The notes: generated by a model from the sequence alone, not told the origin. A stretch of 64,000 nt of DNA from Desulfotignum sp. (GCA_011390635.1 JAABSA010000010.1:15610-79609); one strand, 5' to 3'; shown: positions 19,136 to 28,208, counted from the stretch's first letter. Made by a program: numbers and translations.

Positions 19136-20466
19136 TCGTATATGTGGAAACCCTGGGGTGTTCCCGGAACCAGGTGGACAGCGAATTCATGCTGGGAAAG
19201 CTTATGGCTGCCGGGCACACCCACACTCTTGATCCGGTTCGTGCTGAAGCCATTGTGGTGAATACGTGCAGCTTTATTGCCACGGCTGCTGAAGAAGCGG
19301 TGGATACCATCCTGGAAATGGCCCGGTTCAAGGAACAAGGGTCATGCAGCCGCCTTGTGGTTACAGGCTGTCTGGCCCAGCGGTACAAAGATGATCCGGA
19401 TCTCACCAAAACCCTGCCCGAAGTGGATGCCTTTGTGGGTACCGGTGCGTGTGAGCAGATTGTTGATGTACTTGAAAACAAAATACCGGCGGGCCTGACC
19501 CTGTTTCCGGACCCCAATGCGCGGACATTTGCAGACCTGTCCGTGGACCGGGTCCTGTCCGGTGATCCCCATGCCTATATCAAGGTATCGGAAGGATGCA
19601 GCCGGCGTTGCACCTATTGTGTTATCCCCAGCCTGCGGGGCAGGCAGCGGTCCAGGCCCATGGAGGAGATCTGTGCTGAGGCCCGTTCCCTGGTGGCAAA
19701 AGGGGTGAGAGAAATCATTCTCACCGCTGAAAATACTACGGATTACGGCCAGGACCTTTCAGAGGGTAGCGGGTTTCATCATGTGCTGGAAGCCCTTTCA
19801 GTGCAGGTGGCCAGGGTGAATCCTGACGTCTGGATCCGGTTTTTATACACCCATCCAAATTCTTTGACCTCAAAGATCGTGCAGACCGTAAAAGCGCATG
19901 ACAATATCTGTCACTATTATGATGTCCCTATCCAGCACGCAGATACCGCTGTTCTCCGGCGCATGGGACGGCCATATACCCAAAAACAATTGGAATCGCT
20001 GTTTTTCATGATCCGGGATCATGATCCAGATGCTGTGCTGCGCACCACCGTGATCACAGGATTTCCCGGTGAATCAGAGGCTGCCTTCAATACCCTTTTG
20101 GATTTCATCCAGGAGGTGAAATTTGACCATTTAGGGGTTTTTGCATATTCAGATGCCCCGGACCTGCCATCCCATGCATTGGGGAAGCATGTGCCGGCGG
20201 ATCTGGCAGAACTGCGCCATGACACCCTTATGGCTGCCCAAGCGAAAATTTCCGAGCAGGTCAACCAAAAGCATGTGGGCAAAATCTATTCCGTGCTTGT
20301 GGAGGAAAATCCGGAACCCGGACTGTTCATCGGCAGGACCATGTTCCAGGCCCCTGAGGTTGACGGGGCCACCTTTATCTATTCCGCCGGGCTTGCAACA
20401 CGGGCACTGGTTCAGGTAAAGATAACAGACGGGTTTGCATATGATATTGCCGGGAAGAAGGCATGA
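19132..20466 (+). CDS. rimO: Ribosomal protein S12 methylthiotransferase RimO
   Basis: 444 aa. The N-terminal MTTase domain has [14 protein letters not shown] and VVNTCSF. The radical-SAM motif is [24 protein letters not shown], the RimO-type CX3CX2C signature. [10 protein letters not shown] and [23 protein letters not shown] are typical of RimO rather than MiaB. A C-terminal TRAM domain binds the substrate. The enzyme methylthiolates the conserved Asp of ribosomal protein S12. It is coupled by ATGA overlaps to htpG upstream and the polyprenyl synthase downstream. Confidence 0.93.
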   Translation: MIVYVETLGCSRNQVDSEFMLGKLMAAGHTHTLDPVRAEAIVVNTCSFIATAAEEAVDTILEMARFKEQGSCSRLVVTGCLAQRYKDDPDLTKTLPEVDAFVGTGACEQIVDVLENKIPAGLTLFPDPNARTFADLSVDRVLSGDPHAYIKVSEGCSRRCTYCVIPSLRGRQRSRPMEEICAEARSLVAKGVREIILTAENTTDYGQDLSEGSGFHHVLEALSVQVARVNPDVWIRFLYTHPNSLTSKIVQTVKAHDNICHYYDVPIQHADTAVLRRMGRPYTQKQLESLFFMIRDHDPDAVLRTTVITGFPGESEAAFNTLLDFIQEVKFDHLGVFAYSDAPDLPSHALGKHVPADLAELRHDTLMAAQAKISEQVNQKHVGKIYSVLVEENPEPGLFIGRTMFQAPEVDGATFIYSAGLATRALVQVKITDGFAYDIAGKKA

Positions 20467-21446
20467 ATAAGGATTTAAAGACACAGATCATTGCGCTGGT
20501 CACACCGGACCTGGCGCAGGTGGAAAAAGCCCTGGAAGAAAACCTGGCCCCCAACCTGGACCTTGTGAAACAGATTGCCTCTCACCTGTTGTTCAGCGGC
20601 GGTAAACGCTTGCGACCTTTACTTTTGATCCATGCAGCCCGTATGTGCAAGTACCAGGGCGCAGATGAAATTGTGTTTTCCACAATTTTTGAATTTCTGC
20701 ATGCTGCCACTCTTTTGCATGATGATGTGGTGGATGGTGCTGATATGCGTCGCGGCAGGCCGGCTGCCCACACCCGTTGGCCTGCACCGCAAGTGGTGCT
20801 CACCGGTGATTTTCTGCTGGCCCGTGCCCTGGATATTGCCGCAAAAACAAAAGATCCACGGGTGATTGCAGTTATCGCCCAGATCACCCAGGCCATGTCC
20901 CAGGGAGAGATTGACCAGCTGGCCCAAAAAGGCAGAAAAGATGTGACGGAAGAGCAGTACCTGGAAATTATTGCGCGGAAAACAGCGGTCTTGATACAGG
21001 GGGCATGCCAGTGCGGCGCCATTCTGGCAAATGTCTCCGGACAAAAAGAACAGGCCTTGCAATCCTTTGGTTTTCATCTGGGCATGGCGTTTCAAATGGC
21101 GGATGATTTGCTGGATTACACGGCAACGGCTGAGCAGCTGGGTAAACATCCCGGGGCTGACATGCGGGAGGGAAAACTGACCCTGCCTGTGATTTACAGC
21201 CTGGCCAGGGCCTGCCCCGAAGACCGGGCGTGGATGGAAAATATGATATCATATCCAGACGTTGATGTGGACCGGTTTCAAAAACTGCAAAAAAAACTTG
21301 TGGCCCTAAAGGGCATTTCCTATACCAGGGCAAAAGCCTGCGACCATGTGGCAAAAGCCAAAAAAAACCTTGAAATCTTTGATGATTCAGTGTCAAAATC
21401 AGTCCTAACCTTAATCGCAGATTATGCCATCCACAGAAAGGTATGA
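20463..21446 (+). CDS. Trans-polyprenyl diphosphate synthase (IspB-like)
   Basis: 327 aa. The first aspartate-rich motif is LLHDDVVDGADMRRGRPAAH and the second is QMADDLLDYTA, both with the spacing of long-chain trans-prenyltransferases. FSGGKRLRPLLLIHAARM is the substrate-binding N-terminal signature. It condenses IPP units to make the menaquinone side chain. Chain length cannot be read reliably from the sequence. Its start overlaps the rimO stop by four bases. Confidence 0.92.
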   Translation: MNKDLKTQIIALVTPDLAQVEKALEENLAPNLDLVKQIASHLLFSGGKRLRPLLLIHAARMCKYQGADEIVFSTIFEFLHAATLLHDDVVDGADMRRGRPAAHTRWPAPQVVLTGDFLLARALDIAAKTKDPRVIAVIAQITQAMSQGEIDQLAQKGRKDVTEEQYLEIIARKTAVLIQGACQCGAILANVSGQKEQALQSFGFHLGMAFQMADDLLDYTATAEQLGKHPGADMREGKLTLPVIYSLARACPEDRAWMENMISYPDVDVDRFQKLQKKLVALKGISYTRAKACDHVAKAKKNLEIFDDSVSKSVLTLIADYAIHRKV

Positions 21447-21449
21447 ACC

Positions 21450-22709
21450 ATGGGAATTAAAAAACAATCGGCCACAGTGGCCCTGATATGGTTACTGACA
21501 ATGCTGTTTGTGTCACATGCAGCCATTGCCGTTTCAAGGGCCGGGATGATGACCACCGTGACCACGGGGAACCGGGAAATCGTCAATGGAGATGTTCCCC
21601 AAGCCCGGCAGGCGGCGGTGTCAGATGCCCTGGAACTGGCAGTTGTGAACGCCTTCTCTCAAACAGTTTCTCCTCAGGTTTTTGCGTCACATCTGGGGTT
21701 TTTGTACGAACAGGTGCTGCCTGCTGCCCAGGATTATGTCGTTACCTACCGGGTTCTGGGGGCAGCTGACCACAAAGACAGATACCTGGTGGGGGTGGAG
21801 TCCCGAATTAATCTGGGACTTTTGGAACAGACCCTTACTGATGCCGGAATCCTCAATATCGGCACAGACAAGCCCGCTATTTTGTTTCTTATTGCAGAGA
21901 AAACCCCCAATGACCTGCTGCCCAGATACTGGTGGGGAAATAATCCGGAACCCTATGTATCCCACGCAGAAAAAAAGATCATAGAGATCATGAAAGACAG
22001 CCGTTTTAAAATTGCAGGCATGGAGCTGGAACGTCCGGACCCTGGATTTTATGATATTCGGTTTCATTCCATTTATGATACCGCCGCTGCCATAAATCTG
22101 GCACAAAAATTACACGCGGATATGGTCGTACTGGGACGGGCCGGTGCACAAGAATCTAAAAACCGCATGGGAGATGAAAAAATTTTTGATGCTGTCATCA
22201 CGCTTACCGCGTTTGACCTGGATTCCGGCCAGAAAGTGGTGGTCAGTGAAAACCAGGCATCAGCCAAAAATAATCTGGACCAGGATGGCAGTATTCAGGC
22301 CATTATCACTGCTGCGAAACTGGCTGGGACAGATCTGGCAGAAAAGCTGGACCAGTTCTGGACAAGGAATTTGAGAAAAGAAAATCATTTTGATATCCAG
22401 ATTGAGGGCAATGGGTTTCTTCCCAGGTTTATCGCTTTGAAAAAAAGGCTTGCCCAGATACCGGAAATTGAAAACTTGCAGCCAAAGGAAATCGGATCTG
22501 ACAGGGCGGTCATGGAAGTGGTCTACAAGGGGACTCCTTCACATTTTGCGGACAGTATCATGCTCAAGACCTTTGATGGATTCGGCATTGAAATTGGCGA
22601 GATAACAGACCGGTTTGTACATATCCGGTTTATTGATGACAGCCGGAATGTGATGACAGGTGATGATGCTGCTGTCATGGAAGAAAGTATTGAAACAAAA
22701 ACAGAATAA
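21450..22709 (+). CDS. Secreted protein of unknown function
   Basis: 419 aa. The N-terminal signal peptide (ALIWLLTMLFVSHAAIAVS) predicts export to the periplasm or envelope. The stretch GDVPQARQAAVSDALELAVVNAF resembles the DUF2066/FlgT-type helix that begins several envelope proteins. The middle has no catalytic motif, and the C-terminal 100 residues look like an alpha-beta module (FDIQIEGNGFLPRFIALKKRL). It begins four bases after the polyprenyl synthase stop, probably in the same operon. I cannot assign a function. Confidence 0.65.
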   Translation: MGIKKQSATVALIWLLTMLFVSHAAIAVSRAGMMTTVTTGNREIVNGDVPQARQAAVSDALELAVVNAFSQTVSPQVFASHLGFLYEQVLPAAQDYVVTYRVLGAADHKDRYLVGVESRINLGLLEQTLTDAGILNIGTDKPAILFLIAEKTPNDLLPRYWWGNNPEPYVSHAEKKIIEIMKDSRFKIAGMELERPDPGFYDIRFHSIYDTAAAINLAQKLHADMVVLGRAGAQESKNRMGDEKIFDAVITLTAFDLDSGQKVVVSENQASAKNNLDQDGSIQAIITAAKLAGTDLAEKLDQFWTRNLRKENHFDIQIEGNGFLPRFIALKKRLAQIPEIENLQPKEIGSDRAVMEVVYKGTPSHFADSIMLKTFDGFGIEIGEITDRFVHIRFIDDSRNVMTGDDAAVMEESIETKTE

Positions 22710-22793
22710 GAATAACGCCTCTTTTTGGTTATCTGCCGCAGATGTGCCATTTTTTGCTCCCCTGTAGTGACTTGATCACAGGTCCGCAGGTCC

Positions 22794-22957
22794 GCTCCTG
22801 GCGGCGTCCTGTGCCCGGCCCGAGATCCTGCGTGGGCCGGTTGCAGTGTGATCTGCTTCGGCAATAGGTGTGCAGCCGGTGAAAGTCAACCCTCCCGGGT
22901 TATTTAACCTGGCCCACTCCGGCTCTGACGGTCCGTTCACAGAACACCGCCAGGAGC
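22794..22957 (+). repeat. Dispersed hairpin element, copy C (long form)
   Basis: 164 nt, the same length as copy B. GCTCCTGGCGG (from 22794) pairs with CCGCCAGGAGC (to 22957), then CTGTG. Inner motifs are TGCCCGGCCCGAGA (22812-22825), CCTGCGTGGGCC (22827-22838) and CTCCGGCTCTGACGGTCC (22917-22934). The last two are identical in copy B. GTGGGCC pairs with GGCCCAC near 22910-22916, enclosing AACCC/GGGTT and GCAG/CTGC hairpins. The flanking bases to the tRNA contain no gene. Confidence 0.8.
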
Positions 22958-23022
22958 TCCTGCCAAAGGGCCTCATGGAACAAAATTCAATCTTGTAAAT
23001 ATTGAGATGCCGCGAGTTTTTC

Positions 23023-23051
23023 TTGACAACCACCAAACGTTATGGTAAGAA
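23023..23051 (+). promoter_or_regulatory. Likely promoter of the tRNA-Val gene
   Basis: TTGACA at 23023-23028, a 17-bp spacer, and TAAGAA at 23046-23051 place the transcription start about 8-10 bases before the mature tRNA at 23067. Confidence 0.5.
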
Positions 23052-23066
23052 GTCAGACCAAATTAC

Positions 23067-23142
23067 AGGCGCGTAACTCAGTTGGTAGAGTGCTACCTCG
23101 ACACGGTAGAAGTCAGCGGTTCAAGTCCGCTCGTGCCTACCA
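23067..23142 (+). tRNA. tRNA-Val (anticodon GAC), with encoded CCA
   Basis: A 76-nt cloverleaf. The acceptor AGGCGCG pairs with CGTGCCT (one G-T pair), the D stem is ACTC/GAGT, the anticodon stem is CTACC/GGTAG, and the T stem is AGCGG/CCGCT with loop TTCAAGT. Discriminator A and CCA are encoded. The anticodon loop is TCGACAC, which places GAC at 34-36 and so reads valine GUC/GUU codons. Position 33 is C instead of the near-universal T. Confidence 0.92.
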
Positions 23143-23152
23143 GTAAAAAGCC

Positions 23153-23188
23153 AAGGGGTCAGGATAATATTTTCTGATCCCTTTTTTT
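23153..23188 (+). terminator. Rho-independent terminator after tRNA-Val
   Basis: GGGGTCAG (23155-23162) pairs with CTGATCCC (23174-23181) and is followed at once by seven Ts (23182-23188). It ends the tRNA transcript before the potassium channel gene. Confidence 0.88.
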
Positions 23189-23300
23189 GATTCTGGTGAT
23201 TATCCCTGATCCATTGACGGCACAGGTTGGATTTGATATGTGAGATAATCCATACGGGGCTTGAACTGGCGGCAAAAAATCACTTCAAGGGAAGATATTG

Positions 23301-25013
23301 ATGCTCAAAACCATGGCAGCCCAGATGACCATTATTTTTAATATGGGCAGCAAAAAAAGCAACGGCTGGATTCTGATCAAATTCGTATTGATACTGGCCT
23401 TTTTGTTTGCCTTGTTTTCGGTATTGTTTCATGTTTTGATGGTGTATGAGGGCCGGCAATATTCCTGGATAACCGGTTTTTACTGGACCCTGACCACCAT
23501 GTCCACTCTGGGATTCGGTGATATTACCTTTCACAGTGATATCGGCCGGCTGTTTTCCATGGTGGTATTGTTCAGCGGCATCGTTTTTTTGCTGGTAATG
23601 CTGCCTTTTACCTTTATTCAGTTTTTTTATGCCCCATGGCTGGAAGAGAAGAACAAGGCCAGGGCACCAAGATCTGTTCCCGACACCATGTCAGGGCATG
23701 TGATTCTTACCCATTTTGATGCGGTGGCTGTCATGCTGATTGAAAAACTCAATCAATACGGATTTTCCTATGTTATTCTCACCGCCGAGCTGCAGCATGC
23801 TCTGGATCTATATGACCAGGGCTACCATGTGGTGGTGGGTGAACTGGATGATCCGGAAACCTACCGACGGCTGCGCATTGCACAAGCGGCCCTGGTGGTG
23901 GTTTTGAATGATGATATTGCCAGTACCAATATAATTTTTACTATCCGGGAAACCAACGACAAGGTCAGAACGGTGACCAATGCCGACCTGGAAGACTCTC
24001 TGGATATTTTAAAACTGGCTGGCAGCACCCATGTTTTTCAGTTTACCAAAATGCTGGGCAGAGCCCTGTCCCGCCGGGTACTGGGAATCAACATGCAGGC
24101 CAATATCATCGGGCAGTTTGATGAGCTGCTTATTGCAGAAGCACCGGCAATGCGGACATGGCTCCAGGGAAAAACAATGGCCGAAAGCCGGTTGCGCGAA
24201 ATCTGTGGTGTTACGGCAGTAGGAATCTGGGAGCAGGGAAAATTTCACATACCCACTGCTTCAACCAGGATTGGGGAATCCACAGTCCTGGTTCTGGCCG
24301 GAACCAAAGAACAGCTGGAGCAATTTGATGCAGCCATTGCTGTTGAAGATAAAAAACAGACAGACACAAGCGGTCCGGTGGTGGTGCTGGGAGGCGGCCG
24401 TGTGGGCCAGGCTGTGGCAGAAGCCCTGCATATACGGGGGATTGATTTTTGCGTGGTGGAAAAAAAACCCGGCATTGCTGATAAGCATCCCAACTTCATC
24501 CATGGGAGTGCAGCTGACCGCAACACCCTGATGGAAGCAGGCCTGGAAAAAACCCCCTCAATCATTATTACCACCCATGACGACAACCTGAACATCTATC
24601 TGACAATCTACTGCCGCCGCCTTCGGCCTGATGTGCAGATCATCAGCCGGGCAAGCCTGGACAGAAATATCAACACCCTGCACCGGGCCGGCGCCAATCT
24701 GGTTATGTCTTTTAGTTCACTGCTCACTACCACTATCATGAACCTGATTCAACCCCAGAAAATACTCATGCTTTCCGAGGGCCTTAATGTATTCAGGATG
24801 GCCTTGAATTCCAAACTGGAAAACAAATCTCTGGTTGATATCCAGATCCGGGAGACAACCGGATGCAGTGTAGTGGCCATTAAAAGAGATGAGGAACTGA
24901 TCATCAATCCGGATCCAGCCATTGCACTTGAAAAAAAAGATGAGCTGGTGCTTATCGGAACTGCTATTTCTGAAAAAATGTTCATTGAAAAATACCCGGC
25001 GGCATCGGAATAA
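23301..25013 (+). CDS. Potassium channel protein with two RCK (TrkA-N/TrkA-C) modules
   Basis: 570 aa from the ATG at 23301, after AAGGGAAG. Two membrane helices (about residues 25-47 and 85-108) flank a pore loop with TTMSTLGFGD, a variant of the K+ filter TVGYGD. The cytoplasmic part has two NAD-binding RCK domains: the first at residues 130-250 (HVILTHFDAVA), followed by a TrkA-C domain, and the second at about 360-480 (VVVLGGGRVGQAVAEAL), with another TrkA-C at the end. It probably forms a ligand-gated K+ or non-selective cation channel. It converges on the TRAP operon. Confidence 0.88.
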   Translation: MLKTMAAQMTIIFNMGSKKSNGWILIKFVLILAFLFALFSVLFHVLMVYEGRQYSWITGFYWTLTTMSTLGFGDITFHSDIGRLFSMVVLFSGIVFLLVMLPFTFIQFFYAPWLEEKNKARAPRSVPDTMSGHVILTHFDAVAVMLIEKLNQYGFSYVILTAELQHALDLYDQGYHVVVGELDDPETYRRLRIAQAALVVVLNDDIASTNIIFTIRETNDKVRTVTNADLEDSLDILKLAGSTHVFQFTKMLGRALSRRVLGINMQANIIGQFDELLIAEAPAMRTWLQGKTMAESRLREICGVTAVGIWEQGKFHIPTASTRIGESTVLVLAGTKEQLEQFDAAIAVEDKKQTDTSGPVVVLGGGRVGQAVAEALHIRGIDFCVVEKKPGIADKHPNFIHGSAADRNTLMEAGLEKTPSIIITTHDDNLNIYLTIYCRRLRPDVQIISRASLDRNINTLHRAGANLVMSFSSLLTTTIMNLIQPQKILMLSEGLNVFRMALNSKLENKSLVDIQIRETTGCSVVAIKRDEELIINPDPAIALEKKDELVLIGTAISEKMFIEKYPAASE

Positions 25014-25133
25014 AGCCTAATTGGCAGAACACACAAATTGTTGGGTGTTCCACCTGGCTGAAATCAGTATGCGCAGATACTGGCAGGCGCCACGCGTGGT
25101 TCCCGGACAAAGACAGGGTATGGAATCTGCCTG

Positions 25134-25179
25134 CCTGCTGCATACCGGTCAGTGCTGACGCTGACCGGTATGCAGCAGG
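25134..25179. terminator. Strong hairpin between convergent transcripts
   Basis: Two perfect 19-bp arms, 25134-25152 and 25161-25179, are separated by 8 bases. The hairpin stands between the plus-strand K+ channel and the minus-strand dctM, whose stop is at 25186. No long T run follows on either strand, so it may act as a bidirectional terminator or mRNA 3'-end barrier. Confidence 0.65.
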
Positions 25180-25185
25180 GCAATG

Positions 25186-26502
25186 CTAATACATGAGATT
25201 GGGCAAAAACAGGATGATTTTGGGGAAGAGGATGAGAATAAACACCCCCACGATCACGGCAATGAGGAAGGGGAAAATGCCCTTGAATATTTTTTCCAGG
25301 GGGACTTCCTGGTCCAGCACATTTTTTGCCACCCCATAGACCACATACACATTGATGCCCACCGGCGGTGTAATAACCCCCATTTCCGTAACCATGACGA
25401 TGATGATACCGAACCAGATGGGATCAAATCCCAGTTCCATGACAACCGGAAAGAAAATCGGCACTGTCAGGGTCACAAATGCCAGGGCATCCATGAAACA
25501 GCCGCCGAAAAAATAGATGATAAGGATCACACCCAGAACCATTACCGGAGATATCGGCAGGCCCGAAACCCAGTCGGCGATCTCAAACGGAATGCGGGTG
25601 ACGGCCAGAAATTTGCCGAAAATAACCGCTCCGGCAATGAGCACAAGCACCATGCAGGATGTCCGCAGGGTTTCCATAAGGGATTTGACAAACCCTTCCC
25701 ATGAAATCTGCCGCCGGACAATCGCTATGAGCAGCACACCGAATGCGCCGATGGCTGCCGCTTCCGTGGGGGTGAACAACCCGATGAATATTCCGCCGAT
25801 GACCAGAGTAAAGACAATCAGTGTTTCGGTCAAGCCCAGCAGGGCTTTGAATTTTTCAGCCCAGGAGAAGGACTCTCCCCTTGGACCCTGTTCCGGTGAG
25901 ATGCGGCAGCGGATGTAAATGCAGATAATGAACAGCAGGGTTACCAGCAGGGCCGGGAAGATACCGGCCACAAACAGTGCGCCAATGGACTGTTCGGTAA
26001 GAATGCCGTAGATGATGAGCACAACGGACGGGGGCATGATCATGCCGATACCGCCGCCTGATGCGACGGATCCTGTGGCCAGTTCGTCATTATAGTTATA
26101 CCGCTTCATTTCCGGCAGCCCTACGGTTGCCATGGTGGCGGCGGTGGCCGGGCTGGAACCGCAGACAGCGCCAAAAGCAGTACAGGCGGAAACCGTAGCC
26201 ATGGCAAGACCGCCCCGGATGCCGCCCAAAAATTTGTACCCTGCATCATACAGCCGTTTGCTGATACCTGAGTTGAATCCCAGCTGCCCCATGAGAATGA
26301 ACAGCGGGATCGTAGTCAGATCGTATGAATTAAAGGTTTCATAAATGTTTCTTGACAAAAGGACCAGGCCGGCATTTGTGTTGATTACAATGGAGAACCC
26401 CACAAATCCCACAGTGGCCATGACAAAGGCCACGGGCATCCGTGTCAGAAACAAAACAAGCATGATGAGGATACCAGTGATGCCAATAAGTGTCGGGCTC
26501 AT
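25186..26502 (-). CDS. dctM: TRAP transporter large permease subunit (DctM-like)
   Basis: 438 aa with about 12 hydrophobic segments. The family motif in the middle reads SPATAATMATVGLPEMKRYNY followed by GSVASGGGIGMIMPPSVVLIIYG. It is the ion-coupled channel of a tripartite ATP-independent periplasmic (TRAP) transporter, moving organic acids using the Na+ or H+ gradient. Its start overlaps the dctQ stop by four bases. The order P-Q-M is canonical. The substrate is not readable; position next to the bam cluster suggests an aromatic or dicarboxylic acid. Confidence 0.93.
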   Translation of the reverse strand: MSPTLIGITGILIMLVLFLTRMPVAFVMATVGFVGFSIVINTNAGLVLLSRNIYETFNSYDLTTIPLFILMGQLGFNSGISKRLYDAGYKFLGGIRGGLAMATVSACTAFGAVCGSSPATAATMATVGLPEMKRYNYNDELATGSVASGGGIGMIMPPSVVLIIYGILTEQSIGALFVAGIFPALLVTLLFIICIYIRCRISPEQGPRGESFSWAEKFKALLGLTETLIVFTLVIGGIFIGLFTPTEAAAIGAFGVLLIAIVRRQISWEGFVKSLMETLRTSCMVLVLIAGAVIFGKFLAVTRIPFEIADWVSGLPISPVMVLGVILIIYFFGGCFMDALAFVTLTVPIFFPVVMELGFDPIWFGIIIVMVTEMGVITPPVGINVYVVYGVAKNVLDQEVPLEKIFKGIFPFLIAVIVGVFILILFPKIILFLPNLMY

Positions 26503-26993
26503 TTTGTGTTCAACTTTCTTAATTGTTGTATGTCGTGAAAAATGGTTTCCAGAATCGTCACAGTGAATATCAGCAGGCCGAACGAAAGCAGGTAGACAAT
26601 ATAATAGATTGGAAATTCCAGGTTCATGGAGACCTCTCCGGTCTTATAGATGTCTTCTGCATATAAAAACATCTGCCAGGTTATCAGACCAAACAGGATA
26701 AACGTGAGGGTGCGGGTGAAAAGGTCAATCCAGGTTTGTGTTTTTTCAGGCAGCAGCCGGACCAGGATTTCCACTCCCACATGGCCATCCATTTTATAAG
26801 TGTAGGGAAGGGCTGCAGCCACCACAATGGTGGCCAAAAAACCAACCAGCTCAACAGATCCGAAAATCGGAGACTTGAAAAACCGCCCGATAACGTCCAC
26901 AACCGTTAACAGCATCATGACGGTAAGGGCAATGGCACCGACCAGTTTCAGAATATCGGAAAATTTGTTCAGGGCCTGGAAAATAATACGCAT
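26499..26993 (-). CDS. dctQ: TRAP transporter small permease subunit (DctQ-like)
   Basis: 164 aa from the ATG at 26993, seven bases after AGGA; a longer frame begins with a TTG at 27032. Four hydrophobic segments are predicted, with the DctQ-type stretch TVVDVIGRFFKSPIFGSVELVGFLATIVVAAALPY. DctQ pairs with DctM in the inner membrane. It is preceded by an intercistronic hairpin (27031-27068) after dctP. Confidence 0.88.
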   Translation of the reverse strand: MRIIFQALNKFSDILKLVGAIALTVMMLLTVVDVIGRFFKSPIFGSVELVGFLATIVVAAALPYTYKMDGHVGVEILVRLLPEKTQTWIDLFTRTLTFILFGLITWQMFLYAEDIYKTGEVSMNLEFPIYYIVYLLSFGLLIFTVTILETIFHDIQQLRKLNTK

Positions 26994-27030
26994 AATCAAT
27001 CCTGTGTAAAAAAAGGTGGTTGCCAGGTAC

Positions 27031-27068
27031 AACAGGCGGCCCGCCGTTACAACAGCCGGCCACCTGTT
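27031..27068 (-). repeat. Intercistronic hairpin between dctP and dctQ
   Basis: An imperfect inverted repeat: AACAGGCGGCC near 27031-27041 against GGCCACCTGTT ending at 27068. In TRAP operons a hairpin here often stabilises or partly terminates the dctP mRNA, so that the binding protein is made in excess. That role is inferred. Confidence 0.55.
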
Positions 27069-27083
27069 TTGAAATGACAGAGA

Positions 27084-28079
27084 CTATAAGTTCGCTTTAA
27101 TATAATCCACAACTGCTTTTCCATCAATTCCTTTTTCAGATACGCTCTGGATGTATTCATCAACAACGCTGGCTGCCTCGTCGGCCCATTTTTTTGCTTC
27201 CGCATCAGATTGGGTAAAGACCTCGCCGCCTTTTTCCTTGAAAAATTCCATGCCTTCTTCGTCTGATTCATCCCATGCCTGGCCGTGTTTCAGGGCGAAT
27301 TCGGCATTAATTTCACGGATGGTGTTCTGCTGTTCCGGGGTCAGATTGTCCCATCTTTTCTTGTTCATGAACACCGCAAAGGTGGTGGTATAGGCGGTTG
27401 AAAAATTTTGGGTTAAATAATGGACCACTTCCCCGACTTTCCAGCCTTTGTTGGTTTCCACAGGGTGAACAGATCCATCCACAACCCCTTTTTGCAGCAT
27501 CTGATAGGTTTCTCCCATGGCTTTTCCCACGGGAGATCCACCCAGAGCAGCGATCAGTCTTCCACTGGTACCGGTACTTCTGATTTTCAGTCCCTTTAAG
27601 TCATCCAGGGTGTGTACGGCCTTGTCCCGGGTATGGAGCAGCCCTGGACCATGGGCATGGAGGAACATCAGTTCCGTGTCATTGAATTCCTCTGGATTGA
27701 ATTTTTCCAATACACCATTGGCAATATTGGTGGCCTGAACACCGGAGGCATATCCCAGGGGCAGGTCAATGGCCGCAGCCACGGGAAACCGGCCTCTGGA
27801 GTAAGCCAGAACCGTCATGCCGATATCGGCAATGCCCTGGACCACCCCATCATAGGTCTGGGGGGCCTGGGTTAAGGTACTGGCGGGAAAGTAGTTGATG
27901 GCAATTTCTCCGTTGGTACGTTTTTCAACTTCTGTAATCCATTCTTCAGCCAGTTGGCTCTGGATGTGGGTGGGTGGAAAGAAGTTGGAGTAGGTAAGCT
28001 GTGTTTTAGCCGCAGCATTTATGGTGAAAAATGCGGAAAAACAAAAAAATAGTAACGCTGGGATCGTAAACCTTTTCAT
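27084..28079 (-). CDS. dctP: TRAP transporter substrate-binding protein (DctP family)
   Basis: 331 aa from the ATG at 28079, which has AGGAGG just upstream; a longer open frame to 28310 lacks any such site. The signal peptide is MKRFTIPALLFFCFSAFFTINAAA in two parts: basic start and hydrophobic core ending AAA. The mature protein has DctP features: YFPASTLTQAPQTYDGVVQG, IGMTVLAYSRGRFP, and the substrate-carboxylate Arg region LKIRSTGTSGRLI. It captures an organic acid in the periplasm for DctQM. Shared operator sites with the bam promoter hint at an aromatic acid. Confidence 0.9.
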   Translation of the reverse strand: MKRFTIPALLFFCFSAFFTINAAAKTQLTYSNFFPPTHIQSQLAEEWITEVEKRTNGEIAINYFPASTLTQAPQTYDGVVQGIADIGMTVLAYSRGRFPVAAAIDLPLGYASGVQATNIANGVLEKFNPEEFNDTELMFLHAHGPGLLHTRDKAVHTLDDLKGLKIRSTGTSGRLIAALGGSPVGKAMGETYQMLQKGVVDGSVHPVETNKGWKVGEVVHYLTQNFSTAYTTTFAVFMNKKRWDNLTPEQQNTIREINAEFALKHGQAWDESDEEGMEFFKEKGGEVFTQSDAEAKKWADEAASVVDEYIQSVSEKGIDGKAVVDYIKANL

Positions 28080-28173
28080 CGTGTTGACCTCCTGAAATTT
28101 GGGTTCTGAAAAAGGGAAAAAAACAAAAAATATACGGGAAGCAATCACCTCCTTTTGACTGTGGTAATTTAGT

Positions 28174-28186
28174 GTTACAATGTAAC
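28174..28186. promoter_or_regulatory. Palindromic operator upstream of the TRAP operon
   Basis: GTTACAATGTAAC is a perfect 13-bp palindrome. It sits about 16-28 bases downstream of the predicted dctP transcription start, a position suiting repression. A near copy lies in the divergent bam promoter (28456-28468). The same 512-bp gap also contains GTTGATAGATCAAC (28279-28292) and TTACAGGCATTGTAA (28301-28315). Confidence 0.65.
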
Positions 28187-28208
28187 TATAAATCAGCTGT
28201 GTACCGCC

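Noticed and set aside
25183-25704. 173-aa plus-strand frame opposite dctM
   Set aside because: Composition is His/Asn/Lys-rich antisense of hydrophobic membrane segments; dctM is certain.
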